Positions 7,143 through 14,490 of a stretch of DNA of 64,000 nt are shown here, one piece after another. Each line of letters opens with the position of its first letter. The first letter of the stretch is position 1. Both the position numbers and the translations under genes were made by a program. The DNA comes from Chlorella sp. KRBP (taxonomy: Eukaryota; Chlorophyta; Trebouxiophyceae; Chlorellales; Chlorellaceae), in NCBI GenBank assembly GCA_004335735.1, contig QAXK01001517.1, positions 1 to 64,000 on the forward strand, written 5' to 3'. Under the pieces are notes generated by a model that searched no databases, was not told the DNA's origin, and worked only from the letters and a program-made list of their open reading frames with translations.

Positions 7143-8798
7143 ATGGACGGCGCCCGCCCGGTCCGCAGCCCCCGCGGCACCACCCTCACCGCCCGCCAGT
7201 GGAGCACCGAGGCCCCGCTGCGGATGCTCATGAACAACCTCGACGCCGAGGTCGCCGAGCGTCCCGACGACCTGGTCGTCTACGGCGGCACCGGCCGCGC
7301 GGCCCGCGACTGGCGCTCCTTCGACGCGATGGTCCGCACGCTGACCGACCTCAAGGCCGACGAGACGATGCTCGTGCAGTCCGGTCGACCGGTCGGGGTG
7401 ATGCAGACCCACGAGTGGGCGCCGCGGGTGCTCATCGCCAACTCCAACCTCGTCGGCGACTGGGCGACCTGGCCCGAGTTCCGCCGGCTCGAGCACCTCG
7501 GGCTGACCATGTACGGCCAGATGACGGCCGGCTCGTGGATCTACATCGGGACCCAGGGCATCGTCCAGGGCACCTACGAGACGTTCGCCGCGGTGGCCGA
7601 GAAGCGCTTCGGCGGAACGCTCGCCGGCACGCTGACCCTCACCGGCGGGTGCGGCGGGATGGGCGGCGCGCAGCCGCTGGCCGTCACGATGAACGAGGGG
7701 GCGTGCCTCGTCGTCGACGTCGACCCCGCCCGCCTGCACCGCCGGGTCGAGCACCGCTACCTCGACGAGGTCGCCGACGACCTGGACTCCGCGGTCGAGA
7801 TCGCCCTGAGGGCGAAGGCCGAGCGGCGCGCCTGGTCGGTCGGGGTCGTCGGCAACGCGGCCGAGGTCTTCCCCGAGCTGCTGCGCCGCGGGGTGCCGGT
7901 CGACGTCGTCACCGACCAGACCAGCGCCCACGACCCGCTGAGCTACCTCCCCGAGGGCATCGCGCTCGAGGACTGGGCCGAGTACGCCGAGAAGAAGCCC
8001 GAGGAGTTCACCGACCGGGCGCGGGCCTCGATGGCCAGGCACGTCCAGGCGATGGTCGACTTCATGGACGCCGGCGCCGAGGTCTTCGACTACGGCAACT
8101 CGATCCGCGACGAGGCCCGCCAGGGCGGCTGCGAGCGGGCCTTCGACTTCCCCGGGTTCGTGCCGGCCTACATCCGACCGCTGTTCTGCGAGGGCAAGGG
8201 CCCGTTCCGCTGGGTCGCGCTGTCCGGCGACCCGAAGGACATCGCCGCCACCGACAGGGCCGTGCTCGACCTCTTCCCCGACGACGACAAGCTGCACAAG
8301 TGGATCCACGGGGCACAGGACCGCATCGCGTTCCAGGGCCTGCCGGCCCGGATCTGCTGGCTCGGCCAGGGCGAGCGCGACAAGGCGGGCCTGGCGTTCA
8401 ACGACCTCGTGCGCACGGGCGCCGTGCAGGCGCCGATCGTCATCGGTCGCGACCACCTCGACACCGGGTCGGTGGCCAGCCCCTACCGCGAGACCGAGTC
8501 CATGCTCGACGGGTCCGACGCCATCGCCGACTGGCCGCTGCTCAACGCGCTGGTCAACACGTCGTCGGGCGCGAGCTGGGTCTCGATCCACCACGGTGGC
8601 GGCGTGGGCATCGGCCGGTCGCTGCACGCGGGCCAGGTCTCGCTCGCCGACGGCACCGACCTCGCGGCGCAGAAGCTGCAGCGGGTGCTCACCAACGACC
8701 CGGCGATGGGCGTCATCCGGCACGTCGACGCCGGCTACGACATCGCCGAGCGCACCGCGGCCGAGCAGGGCGTCCGCGTCCCGATGCGCGAGTCCTGA
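7143..8798 (+). CDS. hutU: Urocanate hydratase (urocanase)
   Basis: 551 residues, the normal urocanase length. It hydrates urocanate to imidazolonepropionate using tightly bound NAD as an electrophile. Diagnostic stretches are QSGRPVGVMQTHEWAPRVLIANSNLVG near the N-terminus (quoted in part: VGVMQTH), the glycine-rich TGGCGGMGGAQP of the NAD site, VTDQTSAHDPLSYLP, and SIHHGGGVGIGRSLHAGQV containing the catalytic region. ATG 7143 has AAGGAG 6 bp upstream. It is transcribed in the same direction as the hutF-hutI operon but separated from it by a gene on the other strand and a palindrome, so it is probably its own transcript. Confidence 0.96.
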   Translation: MDGARPVRSPRGTTLTARQWSTEAPLRMLMNNLDAEVAERPDDLVVYGGTGRAARDWRSFDAMVRTLTDLKADETMLVQSGRPVGVMQTHEWAPRVLIANSNLVGDWATWPEFRRLEHLGLTMYGQMTAGSWIYIGTQGIVQGTYETFAAVAEKRFGGTLAGTLTLTGGCGGMGGAQPLAVTMNEGACLVVDVDPARLHRRVEHRYLDEVADDLDSAVEIALRAKAERRAWSVGVVGNAAEVFPELLRRGVPVDVVTDQTSAHDPLSYLPEGIALEDWAEYAEKKPEEFTDRARASMARHVQAMVDFMDAGAEVFDYGNSIRDEARQGGCERAFDFPGFVPAYIRPLFCEGKGPFRWVALSGDPKDIAATDRAVLDLFPDDDKLHKWIHGAQDRIAFQGLPARICWLGQGERDKAGLAFNDLVRTGAVQAPIVIGRDHLDTGSVASPYRETESMLDGSDAIADWPLLNALVNTSSGASWVSIHHGGGVGIGRSLHAGQVSLADGTDLAAQKLQRVLTNDPAMGVIRHVDAGYDIAERTAAEQGVRVPMRES

Positions 8799-8817
8799 GC
8801 TCCCCACCGGCCGACTG

Positions 8818-8878
8818 GTTGCGAGTTCCGCCGCCGACCCGCCGCAGAACCGGGGTGTCGAGCGGCTGAACTCGCAAC
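8818..8878. terminator. Spaced inverted repeat behind hutU (palindrome family B)
   Basis: Perfect 11-base arms GTTGCGAGTTC (8818-8828) and GAACTCGCAAC (8868-8878) around exactly 39 bases. It lies between hutU and the convergent ybaK-like gene. A second copy with the same 39-base interior length is at 60457-60531. Confidence 0.65.
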
Positions 8879-8887
8879 AAGTGGGTG

Positions 8888-9358
8888 TCAGCGGGGGTCG
8901 GTGACGTCCGCGACGTCGGCGTCGAGGACGGCGACGAGCGCGTCGGCCCCCACCGTGGCCGCGACGCCGTGCGCCCCGGCACCGATCGAGACCGTCCGCC
9001 CGGTGAGCGTCGCGTCGGCCACCACCGGGAGCGCCTGCAGCGCCCCGAACGGCGTGATGGTGCCGCGCTCGTACCCCGTCACCTCGCGGGCGGTGTCGGC
9101 GTCCGGCATCGAGAGCCGGTTGACGCCGAGGTGGGCGCGCAGCTTGGGCCAGGAGATCTCGCGATCGCCCGGCACGAGCACGAAGAGGTGGTCGTCCTCG
9201 CCCCGCCGCACGACGAGGGTCTTGACGATCCCCGACGGCTCGACCCCGCGCAGCCGGGCCGCCTCCTCGAGGGAGCCCACCCGCCCGTGGCTGGTGATCT
9301 CGTAGGCCATCCCCGAGGCGGCCAGGGCCGCGCGGGCGCGGTCGGCTCCGTCATCCAT
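8888..9358 (-). CDS. YbaK/EbsC-type aminoacyl-tRNA deacylase
   Basis: 156 residues, a single YbaK/ProX domain. These free-standing editing proteins hydrolyse mischarged tRNAs, classically Cys-tRNA(Pro). Typical features are the early segment YEITSHGRVGSLEEAARLRGVEPSGIVKTLVVR with the conserved lysine of IVKTLVV (the catalytic/binding Lys of the family), then LSMPDADTAREVTGYERGTITPFG with the loop ERGTITPFG, and a C-terminal IGAGAHGVA stretch. The gene appears leaderless: TAGGCT (complement of 9365-9370) lies 6 bp before ATG 9358. It interrupts the hut genes on the opposite strand and has no obvious link with them. Confidence 0.85.
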   Translation of the reverse strand: MDDGADRARAALAASGMAYEITSHGRVGSLEEAARLRGVEPSGIVKTLVVRRGEDDHLFVLVPGDREISWPKLRAHLGVNRLSMPDADTAREVTGYERGTITPFGALQALPVVADATLTGRTVSIGAGAHGVAATVGADALVAVLDADVADVTDPR

Positions 9359-9464
9359 CCGGTCAGCCTAGGGCGAGGACCGCCCGGCGCATTCGTCTCC
9401 CTCCCGAGACAATCGCTCGTCCCTCCCACCCCGTGACGTGCCCTGACTTGGTGGAATGGTCGAC

Positions 9465-10709
9465 ATGTCCAGCAGGCAGGCACCCGGTGGGGCGACCCTG
9501 GCCTTCCGGAGGATGTGGCGCGACCTCGAACCGCTGGGGCTCGACGCCGCCACGGGGGGCTACCGTCGCTATGCCTGGACGCGCACCGACCACGACCTGC
9601 GCGAGTGGTTCGCCGGCGAGTGCGCGGCCCGCGGGCTGGACCTCACGAGCGACCGGATGGGCAACCAGTGGGCCTGGTGGGGCGACCCCGACGCCGCGGC
9701 GAGGGCCGGCGACCCCGGGGTCGTCATCGGCTCCCACCTCGACTCCGTGCCCGACGGCGGCGCCTTCGACGGCCCGCTCGGTGTGGTCAGCGCCCTCGCG
9801 GCCATCGACGCGCTGCGCGAGAACGGGTTCCGACCCGACCGCCCGATCGGTGTCGTGAACTTCGGGGACGAGGAGGGCTCCCGGTTCGGGGTGGCCTGCG
9901 CGGGCTCCCGGGTCATCACCGGCGCGATGTCTCCGGACCGCGCCCGCGGCCTGCGCGACCTCGACGGCGTGACGATGGCCGAGGCCATCGAGCTCGCCGG
10001 CGGCCGCCCCGACCACCTCGGCCGCGACGACGAGACGCTCGCCCGGGTCGGCGCGTTCGTCGAGCTCCACGTGGAGCAGGGCCGCGCCCTCGAGCGGCTG
10101 GGCCACGCGGTCGGGGTCGGCAGCGACATCTGGCCCCACGGCCGCTGGCGGATCGACGTCCCCGGTGAGGCGAACCACGCCGGCACCACCGCCCTCGACG
10201 AGCGCGAGGACGCCATGCTCGGGCTGGCCGCCGCCATCATCGCGGCCCGCAGGTCCGCCGAGGAGCACGGCTGCCTCGCGACCGTCGGCAAGGTCGAGGT
10301 CGTCCCCGGCGCGGTCAACGCCGTCGCGAGCTGCGCCACGGCCTGGCTCGACGCGAGGGGCGCCGACGCCGACGCCGTGCGCCGGGTCGTCGCCGACGTG
10401 CGCGAGGTCGTCGCCGACTTCGACGCCCTCGTCACCGAGGAGTCCTGGACGCCGACCACCGACTTCGACCCCTCCCTCGTGCGACGGCTGGCCACCCGGC
10501 TCGGGGGCGCCCCGGTCATCGGCACGGGAGCCGGGCACGACGCCGGCATCCTCGCCAACGCGGGGATCCGCACGGCGATGCTGTTCGTGCGCAACCCGAC
10601 CGGCGTCAGCCACAGCCCGGACGAGTGGGCCGCGGCCGACGACTGCCTCAGCGGCGTGGCGGCCCTCGCCGACGTCGTCACCGACCTCGCGGGACCGACC
10701 GCTGCATGA
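9465..10709 (+). CDS. M20 family amidohydrolase (allantoate amidohydrolase-like), probable N-formylglutamate deformylase of the hut pathway
   Basis: 414 residues, a di-metal M20 hydrolase of the allantoate/N-carbamoyl amino acid amidohydrolase group. Metal ligands are visible in GSHLDSVPDGGAFDGPLGV (His and bridging Asp), GDEEGSRFG (catalytic Glu and ligand Glu), VELHVEQG (His) and GVSHSPDEW near the C-terminus (His). No allantoin genes are nearby. Instead it overlaps hutF by four bases and heads the hutF-hutI operon, and no hutG is present in the window, so the inferred job is cleaving N-formyl-L-glutamate to glutamate and formate. ATG 9465 is chosen because GGTGGA lies 9 bp upstream; ATG 9456 is directly abutted by it. 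Confidence 0.8.
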   Translation: MSSRQAPGGATLAFRRMWRDLEPLGLDAATGGYRRYAWTRTDHDLREWFAGECAARGLDLTSDRMGNQWAWWGDPDAAARAGDPGVVIGSHLDSVPDGGAFDGPLGVVSALAAIDALRENGFRPDRPIGVVNFGDEEGSRFGVACAGSRVITGAMSPDRARGLRDLDGVTMAEAIELAGGRPDHLGRDDETLARVGAFVELHVEQGRALERLGHAVGVGSDIWPHGRWRIDVPGEANHAGTTALDEREDAMLGLAAAIIAARRSAEEHGCLATVGKVEVVPGAVNAVASCATAWLDARGADADAVRRVVADVREVVADFDALVTEESWTPTTDFDPSLVRRLATRLGGAPVIGTGAGHDAGILANAGIRTAMLFVRNPTGVSHSPDEWAAADDCLSGVAALADVVTDLAGPTAA

Positions 10710-12031
10710 GCACGTACTGGTGCGAGCACGCGGTGCTCCCCGGCGGAGTGCGGCGCCACGTCCGGGTCGTCACGGAGCGCGGCCGCATCCTCGAGGTCGT
10801 CGCCGACGCGGTCATCGAGCCCGGCGACGTCGTCCTCCACGGGCTCGTCCTGCCCGGGCTCGCCAACGCCCACAGCCACGCCTTCCACCGGGCCCTGCGC
10901 GGCCGCACGCACGGTGAGGAGGGCAACTTCTGGACCTGGCGCGAGGGCATGTACGCCCTCGCCGGGCACCTCGACCCCGACTCCTACCGGGCCCTCGCGA
11001 CGGCCGTGTTCGCCGAGATGGTGACGGCCGGCTACACCGCGGTGGGGGAGTTCCACTACCTCCACCACGGGCCGGGCGGGACGCCCTACGACGACCCGAA
11101 CGCGATGGGGACCGCGCTCGTCGAGGCGGCGGCCGCGGCCGGCATCCGGCTCACGCTCCTCGACACCCTCTACCTCGCGGGGGGCCTGACCGGCAGCGGA
11201 CACCTCCCGCTCGACGAGGTGCAGCAGCGCTTCTCCGACGGGTCGGCCGAGGGCTGGCTCGAGCGGGTCAGCGCGCTGCGGCCGGCCGGGCACTGGCGGG
11301 TGGGGGCGGCCGTCCACTCGGTGCGGGCCGTGCCCTGCGACGACCTGGCCGTCGTCGGCGACGCGACGCAGCGCGAGCAGTGGCCGCTGCACGCCCACCT
11401 GTCCGAGCAGCCCGGGGAGAACCTCGCCTGCGAGTCGTTCTACGGCCGCACCCCGGCCCGGCTGCTCGCCGACGAGGGGCTGCTCACCGGCACCACGTCC
11501 CTCGTCCACGCCACCCACCTGACCGACGACGACATCGCCCTCCTCGGCCGGTCCGGTGCCTGTGCCGTGTTCTGCCCGACGACCGAGCGCGACCTCGCCG
11601 ACGGCATCGGCCCGGCCCGGGCGCTCGCCGACGCGGGGGCCCGGCTCGCGGTGGGCTCGGACCAGCACGCGGTGATCGACCCCTTCGAGGAGGTGCGCGG
11701 CGTCGAGATGCACGAGCGGCTGGTCAGCCTCGAGCGGGGCCGCTTCGCACCGTCCGACCTCCTCGCGATGGCCACCCTCGACGGCTACCACTCCCTCGGC
11801 TGGCCCGACGGCGGGCTGCTCGCGGGCAACCACGTCGCCGACCTCGTCGCGGTCCGCACCGACAGCCCGCGCACGGCCGGCTGCTCCACCGACCAGGTCC
11901 TCTACGCCGCGACGTCCGCCGACGTCACGGACGTCGTCGTCGCGGGCGAGCACGTCGTGAGCGGGGGACAGCACCGGCTCGGCGACGTGGGACGCCTTCT
12001 GGCCGAGGCGATCTCAGCGGTGCGGCGATGA
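10706..12031 (+). CDS. hutF: Formimidoylglutamate deiminase
   Basis: 441 residues, an amidohydrolase-superfamily enzyme that converts N-formimino-L-glutamate to N-formyl-L-glutamate and ammonia. The metal site is seen in GLANAHSHAFHRALRG (HxH), HLSEQPGEN (His), VHATHLTDDD (His) and GSDQHAVIDPFEE (Asp). The substrate-channel stretch GNFWTWREGMY is characteristic of HutF. The ATG at 10706 sits in the stop of the M20 gene (ATGA) and its own stop overlaps the hutI start in the same way, giving a tightly coupled three-gene operon. Presence of hutF shows that the organism uses the formylglutamate branch rather than direct HutG formiminoglutamase. Confidence 0.93.
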   Translation: MSTYWCEHAVLPGGVRRHVRVVTERGRILEVVADAVIEPGDVVLHGLVLPGLANAHSHAFHRALRGRTHGEEGNFWTWREGMYALAGHLDPDSYRALATAVFAEMVTAGYTAVGEFHYLHHGPGGTPYDDPNAMGTALVEAAAAAGIRLTLLDTLYLAGGLTGSGHLPLDEVQQRFSDGSAEGWLERVSALRPAGHWRVGAAVHSVRAVPCDDLAVVGDATQREQWPLHAHLSEQPGENLACESFYGRTPARLLADEGLLTGTTSLVHATHLTDDDIALLGRSGACAVFCPTTERDLADGIGPARALADAGARLAVGSDQHAVIDPFEEVRGVEMHERLVSLERGRFAPSDLLAMATLDGYHSLGWPDGGLLAGNHVADLVAVRTDSPRTAGCSTDQVLYAATSADVTDVVVAGEHVVSGGQHRLGDVGRLLAEAISAVRR

Positions 12032-13239
12032 GCCCCGACGTCACGACCCTCGTCACCGGCATCGGTTCGCTCGTCACCTGCGCCGGCCCCGACGGCGACG
12101 TCCCCGTCACCGACCGGACCGTGCCCGCCGAGGAGCGCCTCGGCACGCTGCGCGACGCCGCGGTCGTCGTGCAGGACGGACGGGTCGCCTGGGTGGGGCC
12201 GGGCGCGGGCGCGCCGGCCGCGGACACGGTCGTCGACGTCGGCGGCCGGGCGGTCGTCCCCGGGTTCGTCGACAGCCACTCCCACCTCGTCTTCGCCGGG
12301 GACCGGTCGGCCGAGTTCACCGCCCGGATGGCCGGCACGCCCTACGACGGCGGAGGCATCGGGGTCTCCGTGGCCGCGACCCGGGCCGCGAGCGACGACG
12401 ACCTGCGCGCCCTGCTCGCCGCGCGCGTCGCCGAGGCGCGGGCGCTCGGGACCACGACCCTCGAGGTCAAGGGCGGCTACGGCCTCACCGTCGAGGACGA
12501 GGCCCGCTCCCTGCGCCTCGCCGCCGAGGTCACCGACGAGACCACCTTCCTCGGGGCGCACGTCGTCCCGCCCGAGGCCCGCACCGACCGTGGCGCCTAC
12601 CTCGACCTCGTCACCGGCCCGATGCTCGCCGCCTGTGCGCCGCACGCCCGGTGGGTCGACGTCTTCTGCGAGCCGAACAGCCCGCACGCGTTCACCGGCG
12701 ACGAGGCGCGCCGCGTGCTGCTCGCCGGTCGGGAGGCCGGACTCGGGCTGCGGGTGCACGGCAACCAGCTGGGGCCGGGGCCGGGGGTGCGGCTCGCGGT
12801 CGAGCTCGGCGCGGCATCCGTGGACCACTGCACCTTCCTCGACGACGCCGACGTCGAGGCGCTCGTCGGGGCCGCGGACGCCACGGTGGCGACCCTCCTG
12901 CCGGGGGTCGAGTTCTCGACGCGGATGCCCTACCCGGACGCCCGGCGCCTCCTCGACGCCGGCGCCTCGGTGGCCCTCGCCTCGGACTGCAACCCGGGCA
13001 CGTGCAACACCGCGTCGATGCCGTTCGTCGTGGCCCTCGCGGTGCGCGAGCTGCGGATGACGGCGGTGGAGGCGCTGCTGGCCGCCACGGTGGGCGGGGC
13101 CCGGGCGCTGCGCCGCGACGACGTCGGCCACCTGGCGGTGGGCGCCCGCGCCGACCTCGCCGTGCTCGAGGCCCCCGGACACGAGCACCTGGCCTACCGG
13201 CCGGGGATGCCGCTGGCCCGGGCCCTCGACCTCAGCTGA
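12028..13239 (+). CDS. hutI: Imidazolonepropionase
   Basis: 403 residues; opens the ring of 4-imidazolone-5-propionate to give formiminoglutamate, the substrate of the HutF encoded just upstream. Metal and substrate residues occur in PGFVDSHSHLVFAGDR (HxH), KGGYGLTVEDE (substrate Tyr), RVHGNQLGPG (His), SVDHCTFL (His) and ALASDCNPGTCNTASMP (Asp). ATG 12028 overlaps the hutF stop by four bases. The 3' end overlaps the opposing DUF4235 gene by eight bases (13232-13239), with no palindrome between them. Confidence 0.95.
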   Translation: MSPDVTTLVTGIGSLVTCAGPDGDVPVTDRTVPAEERLGTLRDAAVVVQDGRVAWVGPGAGAPAADTVVDVGGRAVVPGFVDSHSHLVFAGDRSAEFTARMAGTPYDGGGIGVSVAATRAASDDDLRALLAARVAEARALGTTTLEVKGGYGLTVEDEARSLRLAAEVTDETTFLGAHVVPPEARTDRGAYLDLVTGPMLAACAPHARWVDVFCEPNSPHAFTGDEARRVLLAGREAGLGLRVHGNQLGPGPGVRLAVELGAASVDHCTFLDDADVEALVGAADATVATLLPGVEFSTRMPYPDARRLLDAGASVALASDCNPGTCNTASMPFVVALAVRELRMTAVEALLAATVGGARALRRDDVGHLAVGARADLAVLEAPGHEHLAYRPGMPLARALDLS

Positions 13240-13510
13240 CGGGCTGGTCCTTGATCTCCTTCGGCAGGTGCCCGGAGGAGGCGCGGTAGTACTGCGCGGC
13301 CTTGCGCTCGGTGAGCGTGCGGGCGGCGCCGACCGCCAGACCCATCGCGGCGGCGTAGGCGAGCGCCTTGACGGCCGGGGCGTCGGGGTTCTTCGGGTTG
13401 ATCTCGTCCTGGCCGGCCTTGGCCCAGACGATGTTGACGAGCTTGGTGGCGAGGATGCCGGCGAGGATGGGCCCGCCGGTCCCGAGGATCTTCCAGGCGA
13501 GCTTTCCCAT
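13232..13510 (-). CDS. DUF4235 domain protein, small membrane protein
   Basis: 92 residues: MGKLAWKILGTGGPILAGILATKLVNIVW forms a membrane-type helix, then a short polar loop (AGQDEINPKNPDAP), a second helix with small residues (ALAYAAAMGLAVGAARTLTE) and a basic tail. This matches the widespread actinobacterial DUF4235 family of unknown function. ATG 13510 has GAGAGGA 5 bp upstream; the frame upstream of it runs through the TPP riboswitch and is not coding. The gene diverges from the thiamine transporter operon. Confidence 0.75.
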   Translation of the reverse strand: MGKLAWKILGTGGPILAGILATKLVNIVWAKAGQDEINPKNPDAPAVKALAYAAAMGLAVGAARTLTERKAAQYYRASSGHLPKEIKDQPVS

Positions 13511-13602
13511 GCTGGTCCTCTCGATGGATCCGCAGGTCAGGCAGGCCGCCCGACCGGTCCTCGTCACTCTAACGCCGGCCGGGCTATGCTCAGGACGTCC
13601 AA

Positions 13603-13687
13603 CGACAGGGGAGCGCCCAGGCGCTGAGAGTGCGGTCCGCCGCAGACCCTCGAACCTGATCCGGTTAGCACCGGTGGAGGAAGTCGG
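13603..13687 (+). promoter_or_regulatory. TPP riboswitch (THI element)
   Basis: All conserved blocks are present in order: GGGGAGC, GCTGAGAG, a variable P3 arm, GACCCTCGAACCTGATCCGG, TAGCACCGG and GGAGGAAG, closed by a P1 stem CGAC (13603-13606) with GTCG (13683-13686). It binds thiamine pyrophosphate. Control here is probably translational or Rho-linked: a hairpin GGTGATG/CATCACC (13742-13748 with 13762-13768) lies between the aptamer and the ykoE ribosome site. A -10-like TATGCT is at 13585-13590. Confidence 0.95.
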
Positions 13688-13791
13688 GAATCTCAGGTGT
13701 GCTCCACCGTCGCGCGGCCGCACGTCGGTCGGGTGCCGGTGGGGTGATGCCTCCCCGAGGTCATCACCGACCACGGGAAGAAGTAGCGCAC

Positions 13792-14490
13792 ATGGCCACG
13801 ACCACCACCGAGGCGCCCACCCGGCGCTCCATCACCGCCACCCGCCCGCTCCTGGGCTGGCGCACCGTCGACATCGTCACCATCGCCTTCCTCGGCGCCG
13901 CCCTCGGCATCGCGTTCTGGGGCTGGGGGATCGTCTACAACGGCCCGGTCACCGCGCTGAAGATCGGCTACGCACCCCTGATGGGCCTCTTCGTCGGCCC
14001 CTGGCTGCTCGCCGGCGTCGTCGGCGGCCTCGTCGTCCGCCGTCCCGGGGCCGCGCTGTTCTGCGAGGTGGTCGCGGCGCTCGTCTCGATGCTCCCGGGC
14101 ACCGAGTGGGGCGCCACCGTCCTGGTCTCCGGCATCCTCCAGGGGCTCGGCGCCGAGCTGGCCTTCGCCCTCCTCGGCTACCGGCTCTTCGGGGTCGGTG
14201 CCGCCGCCCTCGCCGGTGTCCTGGCCACCCCGCTCGAGTGGCTCTTCGAGACCCTCTCCTTCCCCGCGTCGTGGGCCGACGTGCCCGGCCTCTCCGTCCT
14301 CGCGGGCGGTGGCGGCTGGTACGCCGCGTGGGACCTCACCGACAAGCTCGTGTACCTCGCGGCGATGGGGGTGTCCGGGCTCGTCCTGGCCGGGGTCGTG
14401 GGCTGGTTGCTGACCCGCGCGCTGGCCCGGGCCGGCGCCCTCTCGGCGTTCCCCGCCGGCCAGGAGCACGCGGAGCGCCGCGCTGTCTGA
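13792..14490 (+). CDS. ykoE: ECF transporter substrate-binding (S) component, YkoE-like, thiamine/HMP uptake
   Basis: 232 residues, very hydrophobic, with five or six predicted membrane helices starting at VDIVTIAFLGAALGIAFWGWG and including GYAPLMGLFVGPWLLAGVVGGLVVRRPGAALFCEVVAALVSML (helices 2-3). The W-G-W-G and P-G-A-A-L-F-C-E segments resemble YkoE, the S component for thiamine precursors (hydroxymethylpyrimidine) in Bacillus. It follows a TPP riboswitch and precedes the fused energy-coupling gene, so a thiamine-related vitamin uptake role is well supported. ATG 13792 is preceded by GGGAAG at 11 bp. The gene end overlaps the CTG start of the next gene. Confidence 0.88.
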   Translation: MATTTTEAPTRRSITATRPLLGWRTVDIVTIAFLGAALGIAFWGWGIVYNGPVTALKIGYAPLMGLFVGPWLLAGVVGGLVVRRPGAALFCEVVAALVSMLPGTEWGATVLVSGILQGLGAELAFALLGYRLFGVGAAALAGVLATPLEWLFETLSFPASWADVPGLSVLAGGGGWYAAWDLTDKLVYLAAMGVSGLVLAGVVGWLLTRALARAGALSAFPAGQEHAERRAV

